A stretch of 64,000 nt of DNA, taken from assembly GCF_036245475.1 (NCBI RefSeq), contig NZ_BTPM01000002.1:620001-684000 (forward strand), read 5' to 3'. The DNA comes from Vibrio sp. 10N (GTDB taxonomy: Bacteria > Pseudomonadota > Gammaproteobacteria > Enterobacterales > Vibrionaceae). Shown one piece after another: positions 8,984 through 16,791 of the stretch. The notes beneath the pieces were generated by a model. The model was given only the letters and a program-made list of their open reading frames with translations, ran no database searches and was not told where the DNA came from. Made by a program: the position numbers and the translations under genes. How positions within the stretch are numbered: position 1 is the first letter of the stretch; every line of letters starts with the position of its first letter.

Positions 8984-9607
8984 ATGTCTGCGTCAGTATT
9001 AGAGGACAGCTCGGCGGTAAGTCGGGTCGATAGGGCATTTTTTAAATTTGAATCATTTCTGAATCTCGCCGCAGGATGCGTAATCGTCGCTCTTGTTGCG
9101 CTTGCGACGACCAATATTTTAGGTCGTTGGCTGTTTTCAATGCCAATTAGTGGTTATATCGATTGGGTCGAGCAGGCCATGGCGTTCATCGCCTTTCTTG
9201 GTATTGCCTATACACAGCGTATGGGTGGTCACATACGAATGGATATACTAGTTGGCCGCTTTAGGGGCCGCTGGTTGTGGTTTACCGAATTGTTGTCCAG
9301 CGTATTTATGTTATTGGTGACATTACTGCTCATCTACGGCTCTTATTTACATTTTTGGCGCGCATACTCTATCGGGGATTCCTCTGTGGATATCAACTTA
9401 CCCACATGGCCAGCCAAATTTGTGGTGCCTTTTGCTTTGTCGGTACTGGCACTTAGACTCATCTTACAAATATGGGCTTATCTTCGTGCTATTAAGCGAG
9501 GAGATGTCGAACCCGTCGCTGTACCTATGATTGAATCTGCTGCTGAGACGGCGGCGAAGGAAGCGGAAACAGTCAGTAATGGTGCTGATGAGGAGGCTTC
9601 TAAATGA
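8984..9607 (+). CDS. dctQ: TRAP transporter small membrane subunit, DctQ family
   Basis: 207 residues with four hydrophobic helices, the usual DctQ topology, and the family segment LGRWLFSMPISGYIDWVEQ. The C-terminal tail is rich in Ala and Glu. The stop codon overlaps the dctM start as ATGA, which shows translational coupling. With DctM and the DctP receptor it forms a Na+-driven secondary transporter. Confidence 0.88.
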   Translation: MSASVLEDSSAVSRVDRAFFKFESFLNLAAGCVIVALVALATTNILGRWLFSMPISGYIDWVEQAMAFIAFLGIAYTQRMGGHIRMDILVGRFRGRWLWFTELLSSVFMLLVTLLLIYGSYLHFWRAYSIGDSSVDINLPTWPAKFVVPFALSVLALRLILQIWAYLRAIKRGDVEPVAVPMIESAAETAAKEAETVSNGADEEASK

Positions 9608-11013
9608 TGTCTCTTTTTGAAGTAATGGGCGCGATGGACTCGATTGAAATTGGACTTTGGGTTTCGGGCTTTATGTTACTCTTGGTCGTAATTGGAGTAC
9701 GAGTGGCATTTGCCGCGGCAATTGCAGGTTTCTTTGGACTGGTCTGGATCTTTTCCGCCAAGCTGGGTTTTGAGCGAGGTCTACTGGTTGCCATCAAAAT
9801 GGCAGGGACGATCCCGCATTCTAAAGTGTCATCATTGGCACTATCACTCATTCCAACCTTTATTCTTATTGGCTTTCTTGCCTACCATGCCGGTTTAACT
9901 CGCTCTCTCTTCGAAGCGGCCAAACGTTGGGTAGGCTGGCTACCCGGTGGTATGGGCGTTGCTACAGTGTTCTCTACTGCTGGCTTTGCGGCCGTGTCGG
10001 GTGCCTCAGTCGCCACCTCTGCGGTATTTGCGCGCATTGCTGTGCCGGAAATGCTGAAACTGGGTTACGACAAACGCTTTGCCGCGGGTGTGGTTGCAGC
10101 TGGTGGCACGCTCGCATCATTGATCCCACCGTCTGCCATTCTCGTTATTTACGCAATCATAGTTGAGCAAGATGTAGGGGCGCTGTTGATGGCGGGCTTT
10201 TTACCTGGAGCGGTATCGGCACTGATCTACGGCGGGCTAGTCGTATTTCTGGCATTAACGCGCAAAAATTTTGGTCCGCCGGTGAGAGGTTTTACTTGGA
10301 AGGAAAGGTTTGAAACGCTGCCGGGCGCAATGCCAATATTTGCTGTAGTGGGCATTATTGTTGTCTGTATCTATGGCGGCGTTGGCACACCAACCGAGGC
10401 CGGTGCGCTTGGCGCTTCGCTTATTCTGGCACTGGCTATTTTTCATGGTAGTCGCTGGAAAGAAATCAAAAGCTCTTTGATGGAAACAGCAAAGCTGTCT
10501 GCAATGATCTTTGCGATTATCTGGGGCGTGCTGATATACGTTCGTTTCTTAGGATTTGCTGATTTGCCAACGGCTTTTTCCGATTGGATAGTGAGTCTGG
10601 AACAAAGCCCAATGTTGACGCTGCTACTCATCCTTTGCGCCTATGCTGTGCTTGGTATGTTTATGGATGCGATTGGGATGCTACTGCTCACATTGCCCGT
10701 AGTATATCCCGCTGTAATTGCTCTCAATGGTGGTGCTGATGTGGCTGCTGTAGATTCTGCGTTTGGGGTGTCAGGAGTAGGGTGTGCGATTTGGTTTGGC
10801 ATTATCGTGGTAAAAATGGCTGAGTTGTGTCTAATCACGCCACCTATTGGCCTAAACTGTTTCGTGGTCGCGGGTGTTCGTCCTGAATGTTCGGTACAAG
10901 ATGTCTTCCGTGGCTGCTTGCCATTTTTTGTTGCGGATGTCATCACTATAGCTGTGCTACTGGTCATGCCTGGAATCGTACTTTGGCTGCCGAGCCTAAT
11001 GGGGTATGCCTAG
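9604..11013 (+). CDS. dctM: TRAP transporter large permease, DctM family
   Basis: 469 residues, about 12 or more transmembrane helices. DctM signatures seen are AGGTLASLIPPSAILVIYA, GVGTPTEAGALGA and LLTLPVVYPAV. It is the transport channel of the system. The start ATG at 9604 overlaps the dctQ stop by 4 bases and is preceded by GAGGAGG. A terminator follows at 11031-11063. The three genes form one operon. Confidence 0.92.
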   Translation: MMSLFEVMGAMDSIEIGLWVSGFMLLLVVIGVRVAFAAAIAGFFGLVWIFSAKLGFERGLLVAIKMAGTIPHSKVSSLALSLIPTFILIGFLAYHAGLTRSLFEAAKRWVGWLPGGMGVATVFSTAGFAAVSGASVATSAVFARIAVPEMLKLGYDKRFAAGVVAAGGTLASLIPPSAILVIYAIIVEQDVGALLMAGFLPGAVSALIYGGLVVFLALTRKNFGPPVRGFTWKERFETLPGAMPIFAVVGIIVVCIYGGVGTPTEAGALGASLILALAIFHGSRWKEIKSSLMETAKLSAMIFAIIWGVLIYVRFLGFADLPTAFSDWIVSLEQSPMLTLLLILCAYAVLGMFMDAIGMLLLTLPVVYPAVIALNGGADVAAVDSAFGVSGVGCAIWFGIIVVKMAELCLITPPIGLNCFVVAGVRPECSVQDVFRGCLPFFVADVITIAVLLVMPGIVLWLPSLMGYA

Positions 11014-11030
11014 TTTGATTTAATAGAAAG

Positions 11031-11063
11031 GGACGGCTAGCTGAGAGGCGGCCGTTCTTTTTT
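11031..11063 (+). terminator. Intrinsic terminator of the TRAP operon
   Basis: GGACGGC, a loop of about 13 bases, GCCGTTC, then six T residues, 17 bases after the dctM stop. One G-T pair in the stem. Confidence 0.8.
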
Positions 11064-11076
11064 ATATTTGTTCCGT

Positions 11077-11460
11077 CTACTTTTCTTCGCTAGTCCAGTA
11101 AATAGTGACGTTTCGCACTCCCCATTGTTTTGCTTTCTCAACATCGTTTCCCATGTAAATGTCGATTTTCTTATTCCATCGTTTATGCATTTTATCTAGA
11201 ACACGGTATGTACCTTCAAACCCTTCAATTTTGACTTCTTGATTGTGATTTAAGCCCATATCGAGCAGATCTCTAGACACTGCGATGGACTTCATTCCTG
11301 GTTTAAGGGTATCACCCCAAGCACCAATGTTAGGAGTGGAATCAGTTTCACCGACTGCCGAAGTATAAGCGCTGGCTTTAACTACTAGAGAGTGCTCTTG
11401 ATGGGCGAATCCATGAAAAGACACAACAAGAATTGAGAGAAAAAAGATTATGGCTTTCAT
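11077..11460 (-). CDS. Secreted 3D-domain protein (RlpA/MltA-like double-psi barrel)
   Basis: 127 residues. An N-terminal signal peptide ends near FHGFAH, and the rest is a single small domain. The three aspartates that name the 3D domain are D40 (GETDSTP), D89 (RVLDKM) and D100 (KIDIYMG). AYTS and the closing AKQWGVRNVTIYW also fit. 3D domains occur in peptidoglycan lytic transglycosylases such as MltA and in resuscitation-factor-like proteins. Alone, the domain suggests a periplasmic cell-wall role but does not prove enzymatic activity. The gene is convergent with the TRAP operon. Confidence 0.8.
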   Translation of the reverse strand: MKAIIFFLSILVVSFHGFAHQEHSLVVKASAYTSAVGETDSTPNIGAWGDTLKPGMKSIAVSRDLLDMGLNHNQEVKIEGFEGTYRVLDKMHKRWNKKIDIYMGNDVEKAKQWGVRNVTIYWTSEEK

Positions 11461-11562
11461 TGTTACCTAAAGATTTCACAGCAATCTGGACTAAGTTTAG
11501 CTGTTAATAGGCCGTAAACACCAATGGAGTGCGAGTTCAGGTTAGTAAGACACTAGAACGAA

Positions 11563-11590
11563 AAAAGCCGCTGAATTATCAGCGGCTTTT
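11563..11590 (-). terminator. Original tRNA-Ser terminator, now left of the island
   Basis: AAAAGCCGCTGA, ATTA, TCAGCGGCTTTT: a perfect 12-bp stem. It sits just beyond the left copy of the tRNA-Ser 3' end, in the orientation of the tRNA. Before the element entered, it would have ended the tRNA-Ser transcript. It is symmetric and could also work on the forward strand. Confidence 0.75.
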
Positions 11591-11596
11591 TAGAAT

Positions 11597-11623
11597 GTGG
11601 CGGAGAGATAGGGATTTGAACCC
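11597..11623 (-). repeat. Left attachment site (tRNA-Ser 3'-end duplicate)
   Basis: 27 bases identical to 25784-25810, covering the CCA end, the acceptor strand and the T-arm 3' half of tRNA-Ser. After this block the sequence no longer matches the tRNA. This is the fragment created by site-specific integration into a tRNA gene. Confidence 0.93.
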
Positions 11624-11844
11624 AATCACTCAGAGCTTAATCTTTGTAAGCCTTTGTTTTATCAGGGTATTTAACGCCTTAAACTGCAAATCTTAAAACG
11701 TATGGGATAGTCACCTGACTGACTATGAGTTTTACATCCGTCTCTCTTTAAGTCAAGTTTTCTGTTTAAAATTTAAACGTCTAGGTTGATGTTGCGCCTA
11801 GGACCGTGAATACTAACGGTGTACTGGGTAAAGGGAGTTTGACG
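11624..11844. other. Non-coding left end of the island
   Basis: About 220 bp without a gene. It holds ATAGTCA, six bases, TGACTAT (11707-11726) and the 15-bp palindrome GTTTAAA-A-TTTAAAC (11764-11778). These are candidates for recombination-accessory sites or for operators of the antitoxin-like gene that follows, since Xre-type antitoxins commonly repress their own promoters. Confidence 0.45.
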
Positions 11845-12207
11845 ATGCAAGTAGGGGTTGATATTACTTCTGAGCAGCGCATAAAGGCGCTTCACGCTGC
11901 ACTGCGTATTCTGGATAAGTGGCAATTCAGTTACAGTGAGAAAGCTACGTTGCTTGGTTTGCAGCATGATCGGGAAGACAGAGAAGAGGTGAGTGACTCT
12001 ACACTAGAGAGAATCAGCTATATTCTGAATATTCACAAAGCATTACGGCAGACTTTTGGTAGCGATGAAACGATATATGATTGGGTGCGCAAGGCTAATA
12101 ATCACCCCACTTTGTCGGGTGCTTCAGCAAAGGATTACATGCTGTCAGGGAACGAATGTGCGCTATCAAAGATCGCAAAACTGGTTATCGGCTATAGTGC
12201 ACAGTAA
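11845..12207 (+). CDS. Xre/MbcA/ParS-type antitoxin, DUF2384 family, no toxin partner seen
   Basis: 120 residues from the ATG at 11845, which has GGGAG upstream. The N-terminal helical part (ALHAALRILDKWQFSYSEKATLLG) and the C-terminal toxin-binding region (LNIHKALRQTFG, VRKANNHPTLSGASAKDYML) match the Xre/MbcA/ParS antitoxin family. In complete systems such an antitoxin neutralises a RES-domain NAD-degrading toxin encoded next to it. No RES gene is adjacent, and the next gene starts more than 200 bp away and is unrelated. It is an orphan antitoxin or a transcription factor of that fold. Confidence 0.72.
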   Translation: MQVGVDITSEQRIKALHAALRILDKWQFSYSEKATLLGLQHDREDREEVSDSTLERISYILNIHKALRQTFGSDETIYDWVRKANNHPTLSGASAKDYMLSGNECALSKIAKLVIGYSAQ

Positions 12208-12432
12208 ATCTCTCGTATTAATGTTAATTGCTGAAACTGTTGTGCTCAAACACGTTTTTGGACAAAAGTGCGTTACATGCATTACTAAATTAGCGTTTAA
12301 CGGATTACTTAGGGTATAGCAAAACCACAGATCTAGTGGTTATGATTCCATACAATTGAGTTGACCCCTTTTTGTTTGGTTTAGTTTGCGGTAACCTACT
12401 CAGAGGTAGATAAACCAAAGGAAAATAAGAAG

Positions 12433-12801
12433 ATGGAATTAATTTTATGGGCTATTGGGATATTCGTTACTTTTATAGTTATCAAAGTTATCTTAGGCTT
12501 TTTGGCCCCTATCACCGTTACCGCTAGCAAGTTGTTTGATTCAACCTTGAGTAAAAATGGCATTGATCATAGAACACTAAAACCATCAGTCAAAGAGGAT
12601 ATAGTGCGCTTAAGTATCGATATGTCGAGCTTTGGAGCGAATAGAAGCACTTTAGAATTAAAGGCTATGGTTGCTAAGTACGTTGAATCGGCAGCAGTTC
12701 AGATAGCGAACTATATCAAGGGAGATGCTACGAATGAAGATGACCCTTTTATCAAAATATTCAACAATCACCATCATGTCAATGAGTTCAAGCGTCAATA
12801 A
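12433..12801 (+). CDS. Hypothetical membrane-anchored protein
   Basis: 122 residues. One or two hydrophobic segments occupy residues 1 to about 30 (MELILWAIGIFVTFIVIKVI), followed by a soluble, mainly helical region ending in a His-rich tail (FNNHHHVNEF). AGGAAAATAAGAAG precedes the ATG. I do not recognise the family. It stands between the antitoxin-like gene and two other small unknown genes on the same strand, in AT-rich sequence typical of cargo. Confidence 0.6.
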   Translation: MELILWAIGIFVTFIVIKVILGFLAPITVTASKLFDSTLSKNGIDHRTLKPSVKEDIVRLSIDMSSFGANRSTLELKAMVAKYVESAAVQIANYIKGDATNEDDPFIKIFNNHHHVNEFKRQ

Positions 12802-12914
12802 TCGACTCCCTTTCAACTAGCATAATCTCCTGATTAATAAAGGATTACTCCGTATAAGGTTCCTTCCATTGATTAACTAAACTTCAAAATTCACAATGGT
12901 TACAGAGAGGTCAT

Positions 12915-13310
12915 ATGCAGTACTTATTTTTTCTATATTTTTTTATTTCAACAGTTTCTCATGCGGATATTGCTAGCGTCGAGTGTTTTACTAAACAAAA
13001 TCATTATTACAACCGTGATTATGTATCTATAGATGTTAATAAATCTAAGAATGAATTGTCACTAACGATTGGAGAATCGCCCATAGAGAAACATAATCAT
13101 CACTCGATGTTCTTTGATATTAACTATCATGGTGCGAACAAAGTAGGTCATGAATTATACAGAGCGTTCAAGGGTGGATCTTTTGTTTCCATCTATATAG
13201 TGACGAGCGAGCGAGATCTAGAGGTTCACTCAGTTAAGATCGAAGATAGCCAATTACTTGCTGGTTTCATTGGGCGTTATAGTGATTGTGAGATAAAGAC
13301 CTTAGAATAG
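12915..13310 (+). CDS. Hypothetical exported protein
   Basis: 131 residues beginning with a signal peptide (MQYLFFLYFFISTVSHA). The mature part has two Cys (C23 in VECFTK and one near the C-terminus in YSDCEIK) that could form a disulphide in the periplasm. AGAGAGG lies 9 bases before the ATG. No family is recognised. It is followed after 20 bp by another small gene on the same strand, so the two may be cotranscribed. Confidence 0.6.
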   Translation: MQYLFFLYFFISTVSHADIASVECFTKQNHYYNRDYVSIDVNKSKNELSLTIGESPIEKHNHHSMFFDINYHGANKVGHELYRAFKGGSFVSIYIVTSERDLEVHSVKIEDSQLLAGFIGRYSDCEIKTLE

Positions 13311-13330
13311 CTTGTGACAAGGAGAATTAG

Positions 13331-13645
13331 ATGGATGTTTTTTATTTGATTATAGAAGCTATGTATCAGTTTTTATTTGCATTTTTTATTTATTGCTTCT
13401 TCCTATCTAGCCGCTTTCCCATCACAGGTAAGGGACTTGATGATTTTAATATGGCTCTCTATATCCCGATTACTTGCATTGGTGTTATAGGTGCATATGT
13501 TGCGAGTGAACTTGGCTATTTCTACTATAGAACTATAGCTGGGTACGCATCTATTTTTGTTATCGTCGCTCCAATTTATTACATTCACCATAGAAGATAC
13601 AAGCGACAAGTAAACCAAGAATTAAATGATAAGTATGGCAGTTAA
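13331..13645 (+). CDS. Hypothetical small inner-membrane protein
   Basis: 104 residues with about three hydrophobic helices (residues 5-28, about 40-60 and 65-85) and a basic C-terminal tail (HHRRYKRQ). AAGGAG precedes the ATG by 7 bases. It probably shares a transcript with the exported protein gene 20 bp upstream. I do not recognise the family. Confidence 0.6.
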   Translation: MDVFYLIIEAMYQFLFAFFIYCFFLSSRFPITGKGLDDFNMALYIPITCIGVIGAYVASELGYFYYRTIAGYASIFVIVAPIYYIHHRRYKRQVNQELNDKYGS

Positions 13646-13780
13646 CATACGATGCAAGAACGGAACTAAAGGTATGATAAGAATACATTATCCGATATTT
13701 TTAAATAGCAAAATCTCACAGGCGATATCTCTGAGTCTTACATTAGAAATTTTTAGTCAATTCGATTGCACTGGTTTGGT

Positions 13781-13810
13781 GAAAAGCATCTCAATCTAAG
13801 TAGCTTTGGG
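13781..13810. repeat. Left imperfect direct repeat flanking the DUF2971 gene
   Basis: Contains TCTAAGTAGCTTTGGG. The related block at 14710-14738 contains TCTAAGTAACTTTGGG, and both are preceded by a similar AGC-TCT segment. The two copies lie on either side of the DUF2971 gene. Confidence 0.5.
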
Positions 13811-13844
13811 TTACTCTTATGTTGCGTATCTTCGGGCATTTACA

Positions 13845-14630
13845 CTAGCGATAATTGCCGTTGGAGTGCGCAATCTTTATCGTGTTGTAATCACCAACAC
13901 CATGCTTAAACAGCAAATATTTTACATCCTCGACACCCAGAGGGCATTTAGGCCCAAGTCTAATTGACTTTATGGCAGTTTGATTTGTGCAACGACAACT
14001 GTGCTGGAAATGTAAGTACTTTGTAAGCCCATAAGGAGACACTCTCTCATGGACTGTCTTTTTGTATTGCTCTTGATATAAACAGCCCCTTTCAAACGTC
14101 AAAGGGTTTGGTAATTCTGCTACCAACCTGACTTCACTTTCCTCTTTATAAAAAAGGTCTTTATAAGCATACTGTTCAAACCTCACGAACAAGTTTATTT
14201 CATCAGGGTTGTCATGAAAATTTTTGTCAGACAAAAATCGGTTGGCGTTTCCGAGAAAATCTTCGTCACCATATTTAACATTAATGATTTGCGAAGTGAA
14301 CGGAACTGTATCGATAGTTGGTGTGATAAACTGGTCTAGCACATCTAAATCAAACCCGATCGATACACCAGTCCCGTCATTTGCATAGGCTCGCCACTGG
14401 CTTAGAACATCATCTTCGAGAGAAAAAGATACTGAGAAGCAATCTATATCAGATGTTGAATTGCTGAGACAAGTACCGTACTGCTTTCGTATGAGGTTTC
14501 TTAACTTATCTAAACCCAAAGCACCCTCATTAGGATCATTCATGTTCCGTAGATTAGCAGCCCAAATATTCGTACTTTCAAGAATGCTAATAAAAGTATC
14601 AATTGACGTGTAATGGTGACCAATGAGCAT
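13845..14630 (-). CDS. DUF2971-family protein
   Basis: 261 residues from the ATG at 14630, which follows AAGGAAGGAAAT. The family opening HHYTSIDTFISILES, NLRNMNDPNEG and the block SFSLEDDVLSQWRAYANDGTGVSIGFD are plain. DUF2971 proteins occur widely on islands and phages, and their biochemical role is not known. Conserved Asp/Glu/Arg residues suggest an enzyme. The gene is opposite in strand to the small genes on its left and is bounded by imperfect direct repeats. Confidence 0.75.
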   Translation of the reverse strand: MLIGHHYTSIDTFISILESTNIWAANLRNMNDPNEGALGLDKLRNLIRKQYGTCLSNSTSDIDCFSVSFSLEDDVLSQWRAYANDGTGVSIGFDLDVLDQFITPTIDTVPFTSQIINVKYGDEDFLGNANRFLSDKNFHDNPDEINLFVRFEQYAYKDLFYKEESEVRLVAELPNPLTFERGCLYQEQYKKTVHERVSPYGLTKYLHFQHSCRCTNQTAIKSIRLGPKCPLGVEDVKYLLFKHGVGDYNTIKIAHSNGNYR

Positions 14631-14709
14631 ATATTTCCTTCCTTGTATGCATCTGTAGGTACATTGCAGCATGAGAAAAGTTAAGTCAAACCTAACCGAG
14701 ACATTTGGC

Positions 14710-14738
14710 GGAGAGCGTCTGTTCTAAGTAACTTTGGG
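14710..14738. repeat. Right imperfect direct repeat flanking the DUF2971 gene
   Basis: Partner of 13781-13810, with about three quarters of positions identical over 29-30 bases by eye. It lies 80 bases upstream of the DUF2971 start. Confidence 0.5.
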
Positions 14739-14789
14739 GCAGAATTGAGCTAGTGTCGACCACTCCGACGCGTTCTTGAACAGAGCTTC

Positions 14790-16433
14790 TCAGTCAAATT
14801 CGCGGCCTCGATGCTTCTGTGAGTCAAAGCCAGCCTGTTCCAAAGCTACATCCACAATCTGCTTGAAAGAATGAGGCATGTCGCTTGATAGCTTCTCTGC
14901 GATAGCGTCAGTAAAACGTCTCGCTGAGCTGTCAAACTTCTTATGTTTGGCTAACATTAGCATATAAGCATCTACAATCATTGAAACAGCGATGCGATGA
15001 CTATCTTCATTCATCATTCTTAACTCGCGCTCTCGTTTTTCTAGTTGCTGTTCTACATGCTCGAGTTCATCTTTCCGTTGTTCTAAGCCTTTTTCGATGC
15101 TCAAATACTGGCGAGCCAAGTATTCGGTATCGTGTCTAAGTTTCTCTATTTCTTGTTCTTTACCTTGAAGCTCAAAGTGCTTTTCGCGGAGTTGCTCTTC
15201 AAAGCGGAGTATGTTGTTTATCACATCATCCATACGGTCAACGAGCAATTCATGTTCTATTTTTGTGTACTTGAGTTCATCTTTAGCGTTTGACTCCTGT
15301 TTACCAAGTTCTAGGAGTTTAGCTGTACGTTTTTCTTCTTGAACTCTAAGCTCTTGGGTCAGTGATTTGAGTTGCTCTAGTCCTCGGGAATAGTAGTTGA
15401 AATCACGCAGCGACTTCGGCAGTTTAGCTTGTCTAATCATGCGCTGGTATTGCTCAGTGCGCTTCTCTGACTCTTCGGAAAACTCTGCATGGTAGCCCTT
15501 TGGGTTGAGCAACCACTTGTTTGTGTAAGCCTGAACTACTTCCTGAAAATATCGCCCTAAGAGGATGGTTTGACGGTGATTCAACCTACCATTTTCTGGT
15601 AATACTTCGCTCTCTCTACCGCACGATACTAAGTATTTATTGACGAGTTTAATTTCACTTCGTCTTAGGTCATATTCGCCAGTAGTTAAATTTTGGCCAC
15701 TGATAAAATAATGAGTATGCAGTCCCGTATTTTCCTCTTCTAAACGCTCATCATCGTGACCGACAATCAGTGGGTTTGAGTATTGTGGGAAGTGATGCAG
15801 CAAGAATCGTTCTGTAAAACGCATATACTCTTGCATTGAAATGATATCCGAACCGATGCCCCAGTGTGCTGGAATTTTAAATATTCCCTCTTGAATATAT
15901 GTTGCTCTCTCACTCTTAGGCTTACCAACAAAAGTGTTATGGGCATTAATGTACTTTTTAATAGCATTGAGACGCTGCTTTGGCCTAGCCATTTCAAATG
16001 CTTTAGCACGGTTTAGTTCAAAAGGGCTGATAATACTTGGGTTGTTGATAATAGAGTGAATAAAATCCGCTGCTTCGTAATGTCCTAGCTTGTACTCGGT
16101 GTCGATGGCCTTCTTCAGTTTAGCTTTGTATTGGCGATGCTGGGTTTTGAGTCTCGTGTGATCTCTAACCCTAGCTTCTGGTGCGATATCAGACAGTATC
16201 TTCCAGCGTTCTTCTTCGGTTAATTGAGACAGGTTTAAGTCTTTGCCATTTACAATCGCTAAGTTGTTGCGAGACAGCGCTGAGTTCCACTCAAGTTTCT
16301 TTACAGAGTCCATACTGGGGGAGATACGCAAGGAATGACGCAAAGAAACCTCACACTTCTTTCGAGAAGAGGGTGTAGAGTTGTAGTTAAAATGACGGTA
16401 AAAAAACCTTACTGGTTTGAAGTTAGTATTCAT
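14790..16433 (-). CDS. Mob/Pre-like relaxase candidate with coiled-coil C-terminus
   Basis: 547 residues from the ATG at 16433, which has a full AAGGAGG. The N-terminal half contains RHSLR and NSALSRNNLAI, then HDDERLEEENTGLHTHYF near residue 230. That spacing resembles the HxDE...HxH metal-binding motif of MOBV (Mob/Pre) relaxases, which nick one strand at oriT for mobilisation. From about residue 360 to 490 the protein is a long Lys/Glu/Gln-rich coiled coil. Upstream lies a dense set of stem-loops suited to an oriT. No secretion-channel genes are present. The match is by motif pattern only, so another HUH-like or structural role remains open. Confidence 0.5.
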   Translation of the reverse strand: MNTNFKPVRFFYRHFNYNSTPSSRKKCEVSLRHSLRISPSMDSVKKLEWNSALSRNNLAIVNGKDLNLSQLTEEERWKILSDIAPEARVRDHTRLKTQHRQYKAKLKKAIDTEYKLGHYEAADFIHSIINNPSIISPFELNRAKAFEMARPKQRLNAIKKYINAHNTFVGKPKSERATYIQEGIFKIPAHWGIGSDIISMQEYMRFTERFLLHHFPQYSNPLIVGHDDERLEEENTGLHTHYFISGQNLTTGEYDLRRSEIKLVNKYLVSCGRESEVLPENGRLNHRQTILLGRYFQEVVQAYTNKWLLNPKGYHAEFSEESEKRTEQYQRMIRQAKLPKSLRDFNYYSRGLEQLKSLTQELRVQEEKRTAKLLELGKQESNAKDELKYTKIEHELLVDRMDDVINNILRFEEQLREKHFELQGKEQEIEKLRHDTEYLARQYLSIEKGLEQRKDELEHVEQQLEKRERELRMMNEDSHRIAVSMIVDAYMLMLAKHKKFDSSARRFTDAIAEKLSSDMPHSFKQIVDVALEQAGFDSQKHRGREFD

Positions 16434-16456
16434 GCCATCCTCCTTGTGAGGATGGC
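16434..16456 (-). promoter_or_regulatory. Hairpin enclosing the relaxase-gene ribosome site
   Basis: On the reverse strand GCCATCCTC, ACAAG, GAGGATGGC ends directly at the ATG. The AAGGAGG ribosome site spans the loop and the 3' arm of this perfect 9-bp stem. Folding would hide it and keep translation low, or the element could be a protein-binding site. Confidence 0.65.
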
Positions 16457-16774
16457 ATTTTGAGAGTCGAGAGAGCCTTCTCTCGCCAGCAGCCACTGTT
16501 CATCTTTTGCTTCGCAAAAGTGTGACAGTGGTGTAGCTGGTTACTAAGCCGATGCGTTTTTACGCCTCTCCTTATTTGTCGAAAACTTAACCGCCTGCGC
16601 ACGTGTTTTGACACGCAGTCTGAAGCGCTTTCGCGCTTCAGTTTTGCTATTTGTACAGTATTAAAGGTGTAACGCCTTAGTGCGTTGCGTATTGTCATTG
16701 TCATATTTTCGCCTACTAGAGTAGGTCTAATTATTTTGTTGGTCGGTCTGACTGGGCTTTGGGCGCAGCCCAGG
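16434..16774. other. Array of stem-loops, candidate oriT or structured leader
   Basis: The 358-bp gap between two reverse-strand genes holds at least seven inverted repeats: 16434-16456 (9 bp), 16468-16485 (7 bp, CGAGAGA/TCTCTCG), 16493-16531 (7 bp, enclosing CTTTTGC-TTC-GCAAAAG), 16595-16618 (broken stem with GTGT/ACAC), 16620-16641 (CTGAAGCGC-TTTC-GCGCTTCAG), 16671-16686 (AACGC/GCGTT), 16712-16725 (CCTACT-AG-AGTAGG) and 16752-16773 (CTGGGCT/AGCCCAG). No credible protein gene lies here. Such clustering is typical of transfer or replication origins and of heavily structured RNAs. Confidence 0.6.
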
Positions 16775-16791
16775 TGCTCTTCAAGGGAAAA

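Noticed and set aside
11624-11750. Possible tRNA-like fold next to the left att copy, since AGAGAGA near 11745 could pair with the acceptor strand
   Set aside because: No anticodon arm or D-arm can be drawn, and the pairing is expected by chance in purine-rich sequence.
14706-14715. A ten-base match (TGGCGGAGAG) to the att core inside the island
   Set aside because: Only ten bases with no extension on either side; too short to be a third attachment site.
16423-16704. 93-residue reverse-strand reading frame across the stem-loop array
   Set aside because: No ribosome site, very basic and irregular composition, and it runs through the hairpins and into the relaxase-like gene; taken as a by-product.
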